From Acanthochromis polyacanthus (Eukaryota; Chordata; Actinopteri; Pomacentridae), in NCBI RefSeq assembly GCF_021347895.1, contig NC_067124.1, forward strand, positions 1,618,130-1,682,129: DNA of 64,000 bases, given 5' to 3'. Every line of letters starts with the position of its first letter. The first letter of the stretch is position 1. The position numbers and the translations under genes are program-made. The notes below the pieces were generated by a model. It had not been told where the DNA came from. It ran no database searches and was given only the letters and a program-made list of their open reading frames with translations. Positions 24,148 through 36,854 of this stretch are shown piece after piece.

Positions 24148-24327
24148 TTGAACTCTGACTTCAGGACATCCTTGGTCTCCAACCAATGGTAAAAAGCTCT
24201 TCCAGAACCCCCTCCACAGAGGTGGAATACCGCGGGCAGATTACCATATCATTAGCATATAATTAGCATCTCATTACTGTAGCACAGCTTGGCTCGCTGT
24301 CTGTGGACATGCCATCAGCTCATCAAG
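24148..24327 (+). repeat. 180-bp paralogous element, copy A
   Basis: It is about 80% identical by eye to the reverse complement of 56814-56996. Shared blocks include TTGAACTCTGACTTCAGGA, GGTGGAATAC, GCAGATTACCATATCATTA, CAGCACAGCTTGGCTCG (copy A has T for C in one place) and ATCAGCTCATC. Dense ATTA and ATTAGCAT motifs resemble homeodomain/POU sites. It could be an old repeat or a conserved regulatory element family. Confidence 0.7.
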
Positions 24328-25084
24328 GTCTGCACCTTTCTCTCCATATACTTCATGTTACACACTCTGCCACACTATCTCTCAGTTTTTGTTACATTTT
24401 TCGCCAAAGTTCAGCACTCCCTCTCAATGCTATTCCCTTTTTCTCCATCCCTCTCTCACAATGACAGATACGAATCGGCTTGTTCCATAATTTACTGTAT
24501 GTATTGCCGAATTAATTAATATCACACTCGCCTTTTCTGAACTGACTGCAATAAAGCATTCCACACAAGCATGTATGAATATATTTCAAGCATTACTAAT
24601 GAGAGGCAATTTGGTCCTGAACCATTTGATTTGGTACACAACTTTGTACGGTTCAGTATTCCTCTGGACCAAATAATTACACATGCACTACTGTGATTGG
24701 AGAGCATGTCTTAGCACATGTAAAACATAAATTATAAAATTAACCCCTGCTTGTATAACCTTTTCACAGAGTGCTATCAGTGTGACAAATGCAAATAACA
24801 GGCTGGAAAATTACGAGTTCGATTGTTTGAGAGTCCTACAGTTTCCAATACGCTTCCTCAACACTTAAACAGCAGTGGATAAATTCTGTGTGTCAGCATT
24901 AGTAAAGTGAAGTTGGGTGTAACACAGTTTATACCTTTAATGTAGAGGTATTCATTCAGGCTTCTGTTGAACCTGACATGTATAAATGAATGCATGAATA
25001 AATGGGATTCTTTTGAAGACACCCAACCCAAGCAGACTTGGGGACCAATAAAGCAGTCGACTCAAATAAATCAACAGAACGAGG
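24328..25084. other. Intron 3, nothing recognised
   Basis: No gene or transposon end recognised. Confidence 0.5.
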
Positions 25085-25400
25085 CGATACTAATTAATAG
25101 TCAGGGAGATCAATAACTAATATTCTGAACTAATTCCTTTGCTATAAATGTGAAAATCTTGCTATCAAAATTTAAAATAGCACAATCACCAACACATTGT
25201 TGTACTTATTTTTAACACACATTTGATCAAAAAGAGCTTTTCAATGTTTATCCTGCAGTGTTGATAATCCTTTGCTCCTCACATGTGACCAATCAGAACA
25301 GACTATAGACAGAGAGAGGAAGCTGCATCACAGCCAGAGTAGCACAAATTTAAATAAATGTATTGTGTGGAGAATAGGTGAAACAATAACTACCGATGAA
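25085..25400 (+). repeat. Diverged interspersed repeat, copy 2
   Basis: Shares ordered blocks with 13690-14045 and abuts a (TA)n run at 25407-25440. Confidence 0.45.
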
Positions 25401-25401
25401 A

Positions 25402-25406
<5 letters not shown>

Positions 25407-25440
<34 letters not shown>
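25407..25440. repeat. (TA)n microsatellite
   Basis: About 17 uninterrupted TA units. Confidence 0.95.
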
Positions 25441-25443
<3 letters not shown>

Positions 25444-27540
25444 TAAATATAAACATACTGAGTATACTTTTGACAGGGTCTGTGCTGAGCATAATGATAT
25501 AAAATGAAAGCATCTATGCTATACCGATGTTTGTGCGCTCATAATGGAGCTGAAGGCAGGAGATGATTAGGTTAGCTCAACATAAAAACTGAAAACGGGG
25601 ATTTAAAATGATGCAGCATTACTGACAAAGTGGTGACATTTGCTTATTTTTTTCTTACTCACCACATGCTCATGTTTGACTGCCTACATTTTTACAAGAA
25701 GAATTATGACGAATGAACCCCCGTTCAACATTTCCCTTTCAAAATAAATGCTAAGCTGCTATTTTCTGTGTTATTCCAAACTGTGGATCTTGCTTTCCAT
25801 TAGAACAATCATAACCACCAATCGTATCAAGTGCTTTAATAGAGTTAAGGATCCCATAATGAGGCTTTTCCATTCGGCCAAGAATCAGTGTTTGGCATGA
25901 AATTGGTCATATCTGAGATATTAAATCCTGGCACACTTTATTGAACATTGGCGGCATCGATCCGAAAATACTCCTAAGAAACATTCAATTTAAAAAGTTT
26001 ACGTTGGCCAAAATGCTCAAGCGCATTCTCTGTTGCTTTTTTCCTGCTCTATAACTTCAAACAAATAAACATACAGCTGCAGTGTTCATCTGACATCTTC
26101 TTCATGTTTCTTTCTCTGTCTGTCGCTTTTACATCATCTGTCAGCGCCGAGGCTGAGCGACACTGAGGATGGTAATACAAAGAGAGAGAGAGAGCACTGC
26201 AGCAAGACGTGAGCCAGAACACTGTACTGCAAACACAGCCTCCACTTCCCCACACACCCACACATAATAACGCATACTGCATGTATGTATGAGTGGACTT
26301 ACAGGTATACAAATATGTGTTGCGATTATTAAACCGGCGTTAAAGAGCTTCAGTACTGGTTTCATCAGAGACGCTGACTCTCATAAAGGTCACGATGATG
26401 ACTCGACAGCATGTTGACAAGCATATGTTGTAAACACTTGCATAAATACAAATACAGCAAAACACACATCACAGAGACACACACACTTATATACCTATGG
26501 GTAAAACATTCAGCTTATGTAGATCGTATCATACCTCATTTCTCTAACTACAGATGCAAAGTATTTTTGAAAGCAGTTCTTAAATCCGACTTGACATGAA
26601 AGCCAGATCTGAAATAAAATATCTGCATTGAGCAGGGGACTGATTCCACGTCTTTAAAAGGATGAAATGAACTTATAGTGTGATAGAGAAGGGTAGTAGA
26701 TAACAGAGGAAACGTGGTTACGTTTTAAAATAAAATTAATTGCTGTAACAGTGGACATGAATGTGAAATGTTATCTTTATAAAAACCCTTTTTGCAAAAT
26801 TAGGTCATATGCTTTTTAATTTAAATGCACAGACATGTGATCATCAGGCAAAAATACAATGGCACAAGACTAATGAGGCGTGAGGACCAGTGACTAGTAA
26901 ATAATGTTCAAGTATCTACTTGGTATAATGCCTAAAGTCTAAGTGCAAAAGTAAAGCATTTAACGGGTAATTTTTCCACTGTAATCTGTTTATTTAGAAG
27001 TGCATTCTGCTCTGTTCAGTACTCAGTGTACAATCATGACACCAACAGTTGCAACATGTTTCCTCACAAATCCGAACTAATAAATTATAAGATGGACTGA
27101 TTTGTGAGTAAAATTAGCGCTGACGAGAATTAACGTGATTCCAGGACATGGTATTCCAGATCACAATAGGTTTGTAAAATGTTCCTCTGCCAATTTTAAA
27201 AGAGGACAGCATTGACATAATAAATTAGACTTGCTCCTGCTTGATAAAAGCCTGCAAATACAAGAGGAAAATAAATACTGAAGATTTCTCGAAGCAGGTA
27301 AGAAAGTGGAAGTGCTAAAAAGCTCTTATGTTATTACTTCCAAAGTGTTTGTGTTTTGAACATTGCAAACTGATTTGTTATGTTACACTTGGTCTGCAGC
27401 TATCCAAAACCTGTGAAAACCACAATGTAAGTAGCACAGATACTTTCAAAGCTCTGAATATGTGGTAATTTATTCACTAGGGATTCATTTTTGAGACATT
27501 TTTTTCCTCTGTTTTAGTTTTGCTGTGCATTTATCTCACC
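25441..27540. other. Intron 3, nothing recognised
   Basis: No gene or transposon end recognised. Confidence 0.5.
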
Positions 27541-27590
27541 GTTCAAATTTTGGGGTCACTCAGACAGTTTCATGTTTTCCATGAAAACTG
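27541..27590 (+). mobile_element. Partial end of a Tc1-type MITE
   Basis: GTTCAAATTTTGGGGTCACT followed by CATGTTTTCCATGAAAACT matches the first 50 bp of the element at 27693, about 150 bp further on. It is a broken earlier copy. Confidence 0.65.
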
Positions 27591-27692
27591 TTAAGGCTGC
27601 ACAAATATCAAAGAATCTCAAACACAAGAAATTCAATGGACTGGCCTCCAGTTTGCCCTTTTGCTTTCTTTTAAATTGTTTTCATTCTCAAA

Positions 27693-28059
27693 CACTACTG
27701 TTCAAAAGTTTGGGGTCATCCAGACAATTCTATGTTTTCCATGAAAACTCACACTTTTATCCATGTGCTAACATAACTGCACAAGGGTTTTCTAATCATC
27801 AATGAGCCTTTCAGCACCATTAGCTAACACAATGTAGCATTAGAACACAGGAGTGATGGTTGCTGGAAATGTTCCTCTGTACCCCTATGGAGATATTACA
27901 TTAAACATCAGCTGTTTACAGCTACAATAGTCATTTACCACATTAACTATGTCTACACTGGATTTATCATTCATTTAATGTGAAATTAATTGAAAAAAAC
28001 TGCTGTTCTTTCAAAAATAAGGACATTTCTCAGTGACCCCAAACTCTTGAACAGTCGTG
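27693..28059 (+). mobile_element. Tc1/mariner-type MITE (367 bp)
   Basis: Ends CACTACTGTTCAAAAGTTTG and CAAACTCTTGAACAGTCGTG are inverted repeats with three mismatches, extending through GGGTCA. TA follows the right end (28060-28061); the left TA is mutated. It has no coding capacity and belongs to a very common fish family with this end sequence. Confidence 0.8.
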
Positions 28060-28189
28060 TAAATAATGACACTTAAATATTAGTGCTTCCTATCAGCGAG
28101 TTCTCAGCGGAGCAACTGAATGCACAATGACGCACATGCTTGGAGCCTTCTGGACGGAGATGGATGAAATTTTTTCAATGGTACACTTC

Positions 28190-28234
28190 CATGCGCCGGA
28201 AATCCGGCGCGGCGCCGGAAAACTTTAAGCCCTG
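28190..28234 (-). mobile_element. hAT-like terminal fragment with GCGCCGGA palindrome
   Basis: The right end reads CAGGGCTTAAAG on the minus strand, like many hAT ends, preceded by the perfect inverted repeat GCGCCGGA-aa-TCCGGCGC. The other end was not found. It abuts the truncated SINE. Confidence 0.4.
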
Positions 28235-28236
28235 CA

Positions 28237-28508
28237 CCCTGGACAGGTCACCAGTCTGTCACAGGGCTACATATACAGACACACAATCACACTCACATTC
28301 ACACCTACGGACAATTTAGAGTAACCAATTAACCTCAGCATGTTTTTGGACTGTGGGAGGAAGCCGGAGTACCCGGAGAAAACCCACGCATGCACAGGGA
28401 GAACATGCAAACTCCATGCAGAAAGATCCCAGGCCCAGGCCGGGATTTGAACCAGGGATCTTTTTGCTGCAAGGCGAAAGTGCTAACCACTACCTCACTG
28501 TGCAGCCC
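28237..28508 (-). mobile_element. tRNA-like SINE, copy 2, 3'-truncated
   Basis: Minus strand. The head has GTGAGGTAGTGGTTAGCAC and a perfect B box GGTTCAAATCC. The body matches copy 1 up to GACCTGTCCAGGGT, after which about 85 bp and the GATG tail are missing. The break coincides with the hAT-like end at 28234. Confidence 0.8.
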
Positions 28509-28995
28509 GGAGAGATTACAAACCCCCCATAAAACTACCTCCTGAATCAGCTTCTTAATACAGGTTGTTCAGTCATACAGAGATCGTACATTGTTTTTCC
28601 CAAAAGTAGAAGAATTGTGTTATTTCTGTTGAGAATTGTTTTTCTTGTATTCTCTGTGCTCCTCTGCACTACAGCTGTAACGACCTTCGGTTTCAATTTA
28701 GTTTTGTATCTTTTTTTTTTACTATTATGGAGGTTGTCATTGATGCCATGAACTTCAATCCATTATGTGCATATGCACTACTTAAACTTGCTAATTACAG
28801 CAATGTTGTGGTCGTAAGAAACAAGATTTTCGTGTTCAAGATTTCACAAAATACCCCCAAATTTACTTTTTTTTAAAAAAATAATAATAATTTCTGAATT
28901 TTACTAGTTTCCATGAAAGTGTGAATACACAATTAAATGTTACATGCCCATTTCTGAAAACATGTTTACCTACTTTTTCATATATTTTAGTGGAT
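28509..28995. other. Intron 3, nothing recognised
   Basis: No gene or transposon end recognised. Confidence 0.5.
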
Positions 28996-29004
28996 TTACT
29001 AATT

Positions 29005-29341
29005 GGTTGTTGCTAGAGGTACGGACCCGTACCCGTAGCCTGTGGACTACGGATACGGCACTTGCCATTTGCCAATCAGATACGCGAGATCTGGTCACGT
29101 GACTCCCGGTAGACGCTAGCTGTACGGACCCGTAGCATCGGTACTACAGGCACGGACCCTAAACCTGACCCTAACACTAACCCTAACCTTAACCTTTGCT
29201 TACCTTTCAACAGTTTGCAGTGGTTAGCAGCTTCTTGACTCGCGAGACTCGCATACGGGTCCGTATCTGTCTGGCAAATGGAAAGTGCCGTACCCGTAGC
29301 CCACAGGCTACGGATACGGACCCGTATCCGTAGACACTACC
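29005..29341. mobile_element. Palindromic element with 9-bp target duplication (Mutator-like?)
   Basis: Perfect 9-bp direct repeats TTACTAATT (28996-29004 and 29342-29350) flank inverted ends beginning GGTTGTTGCTA and GGTAGTGTCTA. The inverted repeats continue for about 75 bp, including CCGTAGCCTGTGG, TACGGCACTT and CATTTGCCA. It is CG-rich with many TACGG/CCGTA units in an AT-rich intron. It is non-coding, with CCCTAACCTTAACC-like units in the middle. A 9-bp duplication with long TIRs suggests a Mutator-like MITE; that class call is inference. Confidence 0.8.
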
Positions 29342-29469
29342 TTACTAATTAATTGATTTGTTCCTTAGTCATATTTTTAAGCTTCAGCCAAGTCCAATTA
29401 TAAATATTTACTGCAAGAAAAATATAAGCATTTCTGTCCAAAAACCACAATGCTTTAGTCAAAACTTAC

Positions 29470-29551
29470 TGGTAGCAGGACTGTGATCCAGTGTGGTCAG
29501 AGGAACACGTTTGCTTCTGTAATGGCTGTGCTGCCTCTGCACCCAGTGTAC
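29470..29551 (-). CDS. Proprotein convertase exon 3: end of prodomain with RSKR site
   Basis: An 82-nt exon between tttgcag|GTA and ACC A|gtaagt, entering in phase 0 and leaving in phase 1. It encodes VHWVQRQHSHYRSKR followed by VPLTTLDHSPAT. The VxW...QQ...RxKR pattern is the hallmark of the prodomain C-terminus; RSKR is the autocatalytic activation site, identical to that of PC1/3. The exon ends 12 residues after RSKR, whereas in the relatives I know the same exon continues straight into the FNDP motif. Here an additional intron (5.38 kb) splits that linker. The leftover A joins GT of the next exon to make a Ser codon, so the reading frame is preserved exactly. Confidence 0.85.
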
Positions 29552-29560
29552 CTGCAAACC

Positions 29561-30058
29561 ACAAAAAACATTTCTGTAAATCCCTAAATAGTTGGACCTC
29601 AGCTGTAAATTAACTCTTCATTTGTTGCCTTTTTTATGATGGCAGACAAAGGAATTCATTTCACTTTGATAAGAGTAGCGTCCACACTTTGGCCCACCCA
29701 AAAGATGCTCATGTATTCTAATAATGTTCAGTTTCAGCTTTGCTTTACGTGGCTTTTTGTCTAGCAGCGTGGATTTATGAGGATAAAAGCAAAACAGTGA
29801 AAGGCATGGAGCAGATAAAATATTTTGTTCCCTTTGGTTTCATTCTACTCAGAAAGCGAGGGAAAATCCATAGCACAGGGAGCGCTGGGCATCTTTCTGG
29901 AGGAGAGTAAAAGGTTTCCTCTTCATTAGTTCAAAGAATACTCGCTTGCTCTGTGCTTTGCAGTGCCATTGTCCTGGTGTCCTGGGTTAAAAAGAAACAA
30001 AAACACCCCCACCTCACCTCCACCTCTGTCCTCAGCCGCACACATGCACGCACACACC
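29561..30058. other. Intron 2, nothing recognised
   Basis: No further exon or transposon end recognised upstream of exon 3. Confidence 0.5.
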
Positions 30059-31388
<1,330 letters not shown>

Positions 31389-31555
31389 GTGTGTGTGTGT
31401 GTGCGTGTGTGTGTGTGTCCCCACTGCCTTGTTATACCCCTCCAACCCCTCCTCTGGAGCAGCCAGGACACAGTGATCAATACACATGATAGGGAGCTAA
31501 TCGCTCTCTGTCAAACCAGGCCCTTCCAGCTACTAATGGCACATGCTCACCAGAG

Positions 31556-31611
<56 letters not shown>

Positions 31612-32247
31612 CATATGAGCCTTAATGGCAGATTGAGACTCTTTAGGGAGTGTTGCTCAAGGTTAGACTCGGGGGACGAGGGGCAATTGACCACACTGTC
31701 TGTGACACTGACCCCTCCACTGTCAGCGCATTCATCATCCGGCTGGGACACATTGGTAGCACATGCACGCACAGAAACACACCACCCATAGACACACAAA
31801 AGTAAAAAAAAAAAAAAAAAAAAAAAAGGTCATAAAAGCCCCGTGTAACTGCATGAAAAATGATATTGTCAGAAAGAAAGCTACTTTTCATGAGGAGAAC
31901 TCTCTTTTAAGCTTGCCCAACACATGTTGCAATACAAAGAAAGTTGGTGCAACTTCAGCATCAACTACAAAAGCAGCTGACGTTTCTCCCTTCAAAATAA
32001 AAGCTGTGCTAAACAGAAAGAGAGAGGCATACAGAGAGAACAAGGTTTGAGATCAGTTTAAAAAAAAAGACAAAGGCGAGACTATGAAAAATAAGCTTGT
32101 TTGGAAAATTCATTTTCCAACAGTGAGAGGGAAAAAAGAGAGCAGTGGAGTACTTGCATGATTGAACAGCTGAGGTAGAACTGACAAAGGCACAATGTGA
32201 ATGTGTGGAGGAGGAGGAGGAGAAAGACAGTAAGATGGAAGGAGTAA

Positions 32248-32290
<43 letters not shown>

Positions 32291-32469
32291 AATGTGTATT
32301 TGACGATGTGTAGAATGAAGTGTGTGTGTGTGTCTGTGTGTGTGTGTGTGTGTGCAAATATGGCTCTATAGAACTGAAGTGAATGAACGAGGAAGGTGGT
32401 GAAGCAAAATAGAAAGAAAAGCGTGGGTGTGAGGGTGTGAAAGTGTGTGTGTGTGTGTGTGTGTGTGTG
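31389..32469. repeat. Cluster of GT microsatellites and a poly-A run
   Basis: GT runs at 31389-31420, 31557-31610, 32252-32288, 32319-32354 and 32443-32469, plus A24 at 31804-31827. The sequence between them shows no gene. Confidence 0.9.
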
Positions 32470-33597
32470 CCACATATTCCTCCCGTGTCTCTGTATGAAT
32501 GAGTGGATGCGGTGGATGGCAGGCAGCTGCAGGAGTGTGATAGCCGAGTCGAGCTGCACAGATATCAACGCTGACATTTTGGGCTTCACTACTCACCCAC
32601 GGCCCCATGGGAAAATGATGGCAATGGCAGCAGCAGCGGCCACATCCCCCCTACCACCACCACCACCACCCTAACCCCTCCCCTCTGCCTGTCAATCTTA
32701 GCTCTGTGCTCTTCCTGATGCTCTGTCGGCCCAGACCTGGCCCTGGCTGAACCTATTATACCATGAGGCCGTTGAATACTCCATTGTGGCCCACCGCCTC
32801 CAGACCCTGCACCGCACTGCTGATTCCTATCTGGTCCTCAACCCTCCCACCCCAGACACCAACCAGCTCTCTGCCTCTTCATTCAATGTTTCATTTCTAG
32901 CTGCCAGACTGATAGCCCTGACCACAGAGAGACAAACGACTGAGGAGAGGCCTTGTGTGTGCGTGTTACTGCCGACTAGAAGACAAACAGTCAAGAGTGT
33001 GAGCTCTACAGTATCAAGCAGCAAGAAGAGGGAGGAGGGAAACTGCATCAACGGGAAGAGAGTGAGCAGATAACAGGGAGATGCTCTCTGGCCCCTCCTC
33101 TAGCCTTCTTTCAGGGCACCTCTTGGCCTCCTCTCCCTCCTCTGCCTCACCCTCCCTCCTTCCCCCTTCCCCATCCACCCCCGGGCCCTCTGGTGTGTTG
33201 CTCACTCCATTGTGTCAGCCTTCAGAAGTGCTCAGTTTGAGTGGCAGGCCGTCACAGATCAGTTCCCTGCTAAAGCGGCCCGGCAGGCCAGGGTGACGGG
33301 CCAGGAAGGGATCTAAGTGGGGTTTATCAGCGCTTCTTAACGCCTCTCCAGCTCCCTGACACAAAAGAGAGGGGGTATTAAACATCTAAAGCAAACCAAA
33401 AAGCGTGAAAGCTCCTTATAGGGCCGCGGGATTGCGGATGTGACTCGAGTTTTTAAAAAAAAGCCAAAAAAAAAGAAAAAGGAAAAGAAAAATAAGAAGA
33501 GGAAAAAAACACACAAACGCCTCAACAGTGAGGAAGCATTGAGGGAAAATTCAAATGTTTTCTCTGTGCTGTGTGGATGGAAGAGTGAGTGGGTGGG
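32470..33597. other. GC-richer intronic block
   Basis: Higher GC than its surroundings, with CAC/GCA trinucleotide patches at 32625-32672 and C/T-rich sequence at 33090-33190. The 33200-33435 segment is complex and could be conserved non-coding DNA. I found no exon consistent with the convertase or another gene. Confidence 0.4.
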
Positions 33598-33602
33598 AGA
33601 GA

Positions 33603-33637
<35 letters not shown>
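33598..33637. repeat. (GA)n microsatellite
   Basis: About 20 GA units with one interruption. Confidence 0.95.
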
Positions 33638-36478
33638 GGTGAGAGAGCATCTGTAGGATGAAGATGGAAGTTAAGTGTAAACTAGCTTAACAATGGTTTC
33701 TTGTTTACCACCTGTTTTACACTGATCAGGCTCATATATGAAGCTTACACTAGTTCAAAAATTAAACAAAAGCACAAAATAGAAATAAAAATTATAGAAA
33801 ATAATGACTTCAACAAAAGTAATGACCTGCATAAACCTGAATGACTGTAGAGGCAGGAAGGATTCGATTTTTAAATTCAGATTTTGTCTACTACATATAT
33901 TCAGGCACACTAACAAATGTCAGAATTTCACTTCATGTCCAACTGAAGGCCTCCCACTGAGCAGTGAACAAACAGCAGGTTTTCCAAATACCATCTTCTG
34001 ATAAACAACGTAGTTCAAATGTAAAACTAACGGCACTGAATTAAGTCTGCATTAAACAAGGCTACCAAACCATTTTCTGATTATGAACCAAAATGACATT
34101 ACATAAAAGAGTGATGTGACGGGTCTTTTTGCTTCGTAGATTAGGATGCTAATGGGAAGAGACTGGAGGGTCACAACTCCCGTCAAACAGTGCAGATGTT
34201 GCGTACCTGCAATAGTGAATGGGCCCTCTTCACAGAATAAATCCAAACATTCCCAGCAAGGAAAACACAAGTAAGTAGTAAAATTAATGGTGGCTGAATT
34301 GCATTCAGCTGCATCAGATTCAGGGTCTTGTTATTATTGATGCTGGCTCACTGTCACAGTGTCATGGTTTACTGGGACAGATGTCATTAGCAGCATCTGT
34401 GCTTTCCCTTCCATGACAAACCAAACTGTCTGCTCTGAAAAAAAGGGGGGTTCTTGTTTGATTTGTTGCTTTGGACTGTGTAGAAACAACTTAAAATTTA
34501 CTGTCCATCCATTTATCCATCAAAATATAAATAAAAAGACAAACAAATAAACCGCTGACATCAATCCAAAATACCTACAATTCCCATTCTTGTAGGAGGA
34601 ATTAGTTTGTTTGCTTCAGTCTCACCTCGATTTGTAAGTCAGATGAATCCAGTATAAGCCAGTAAATACATCAGTAAAATAATATACACAAAGGCCAGCA
34701 GGTTACAGTGACTAAGGTGAGTCTCTGCCCTTTTCCCTGAGATGAACAAGTTCATCTTGACCAGTTTTTATTTGGATATCAGTATATGTTGTCATTGCAT
34801 GCAAAATGACTAAGTGGCTGAAAATGTGCCTGAAATCATTCCCTATTGCATCCTTAAACTATTCCACAGAAACAGCCTGCTCTTTAGTGAGTATTAAAGT
34901 GGACTTTGTATACTAATTACCATCATGCTGAGCCACCACTGACAGATGTGGAGTCACTTGACTTTAACTGTATATAAAATGTCATTAAAATGCAGTCTTG
35001 GCTAAAAGTAGTGGATGTGCCATGGACAGGGCCCATTACAGCGCATGAAGAACGGACAGTAAATGCAGTGCAGCATATGGTTAACTAAGACATCAAATAT
35101 AATGCAAATTCAAAAAATATTTCAGATTAGCCACCACATTTTTAGCCATATATACCATCATAAATGCCAGTGAAATAACCATACTATTTACTTGTATGTG
35201 TTGCTTTTGGATTGAGCAGACATCATACAGTACATTACAAATCAGCCACAGGGAGGTTGAGCATTACTTAGTGCAGTGGGAAAACACGATTTTGTTTGCA
35301 CTGGAATAAATTCTAAATGTGCACAAAGTGGGTTTGCCTGCTCAATTTAGCTCTAACTGCCTCATTATATGTTTGCAGATTTGTGCCAAAAATGAGTTCA
35401 CCTACTAATAACTGGTTAGATAAGCATTACTCACAATGAGCTGGATCATGTTTGATCATTTGACTGGCTGAAAGGTAAAGGCTTTATAATATTTCATTTA
35501 TTTTAAAAGCTGACCTGACCTTGACTACTCACCATCACATCGTCTTTTCTGATATAAAAAACTTTCTTTCTTATATAACCTTAGTCAGTTATTCAGTTTA
35601 CATAATGAAAACTTCCCACTGGTTTTTCTACATGTGTCTTTGACTTCTCTCTGTGCAGAGCCTTGTTGCTGTCAGCTTAAGTGGTTGTATCAATACGGTT
35701 CATCTGCAGCTTAGAATAACTAGACAGACATTAGGACAGAGAAGAAAAAAACACTTTCAAAACAGGACGTCACAGGACAGGGACACACTGAGACCAGTGG
35801 TTTTCTGTATGTGTGTGTTAAGTGTGTAATACACCAGCAGGGACCAATGTGTGTATGTCAGAAGCTGGCAGGGGGTTAGTATCTGAGACATTTTGTAAAA
35901 GGTCAGTGTGCAGTTCAGTCAGAGACATGTCTGTGTGTTTGAGAATGAAACTGCAAGAGGTATGATAGTTAGGAGAAGAAGGAAGAGAGTCATTGAGGGA
36001 GGTAGGGATTCAAATAAACAAGCTACAGAGGACGATAGAAGAGAAAACTGTCAGATGATATTACAGTTTTTGTCACACTGCAGCCATATACGTGTACGTG
36101 TGTGTGTGTAAAAGACGTCTGCGTGTCTATATTCTATATATCATTATGTTTATCCTAAAGTTTGTGTGCATGTTTTGCTTCATAGCAGTGCATGTACGTG
36201 GGCTGTAAACGGCATGTTAGCTGAGTGAAAGTGCACGTGCACCCATTATGTCCTTATCTGTGTTTTGCCTCTGAAGTCTTGCATGTTTATGTTGAGCTGT
36301 TTTTCCACAGCCTTGCTAATTATGTCATTAGTAGTGCAATTAATACAACAGCCGATTGTTGCCGTGCTGACAGAGGGCTGCATCGGCCGGGATTACATGG
36401 TGGTAACACCTCCTCCTCGTCTGAGAAACCACCGCAGACCTCTGTTCTGTGAGCGTGTCTGTTAGCATGTCAGTGCTG
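33638..36478. other. Intron 2, nothing recognised
   Basis: AT-rich; no gene or transposon end recognised. Confidence 0.5.
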
Positions 36479-36480
36479 TA

Positions 36481-36698
36481 CAGTTGGTACGGAAAGTATT
36501 CAGACCCCTTGAAATTTTTCACTCTGTGTCATTGCAGCCATTTGCCAAAATCAAAAAAGTTCATTTTATTTCTCATTAATGTACACTCAGCACCCCATCT
36601 TGACAGAAAAAAACAGAAATGTAGAAATTTTTGCAAATGTATTAAAAAAGACAAACTGAAATATCACATGTTCAGAAGTATTCAGACCCTGTGCTCAG
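36481..36698 (+). repeat. Left terminal inverted repeat of the Tc1 element
   Basis: Begins CAGTTGGTACGGAAAG. The inner direct repeat AGAAGTATTCAGACCCTG is at about 36674-36691. Confidence 0.93.
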
Positions 36699-36854
36699 AC
36701 ATTCATATTTAACTCACATGCTGTCCATTTCTTCTGATCCTCCTCGAGATGGTTCTGCTTCTTTATTGGGGTCCAGCTGTGTTTAATTAAACTGATTGGA
36801 CTTGATTAGGAAAGACACACACCTGTCTATATAAGACCTTACAGCTCACAGTGC

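Noticed and set aside
33081..33296. Frame in the GC-richer block as a host exon
   Set aside because: Low-complexity Ser/Pro/Leu translation of a C/T-rich tract, with no splice or family support.
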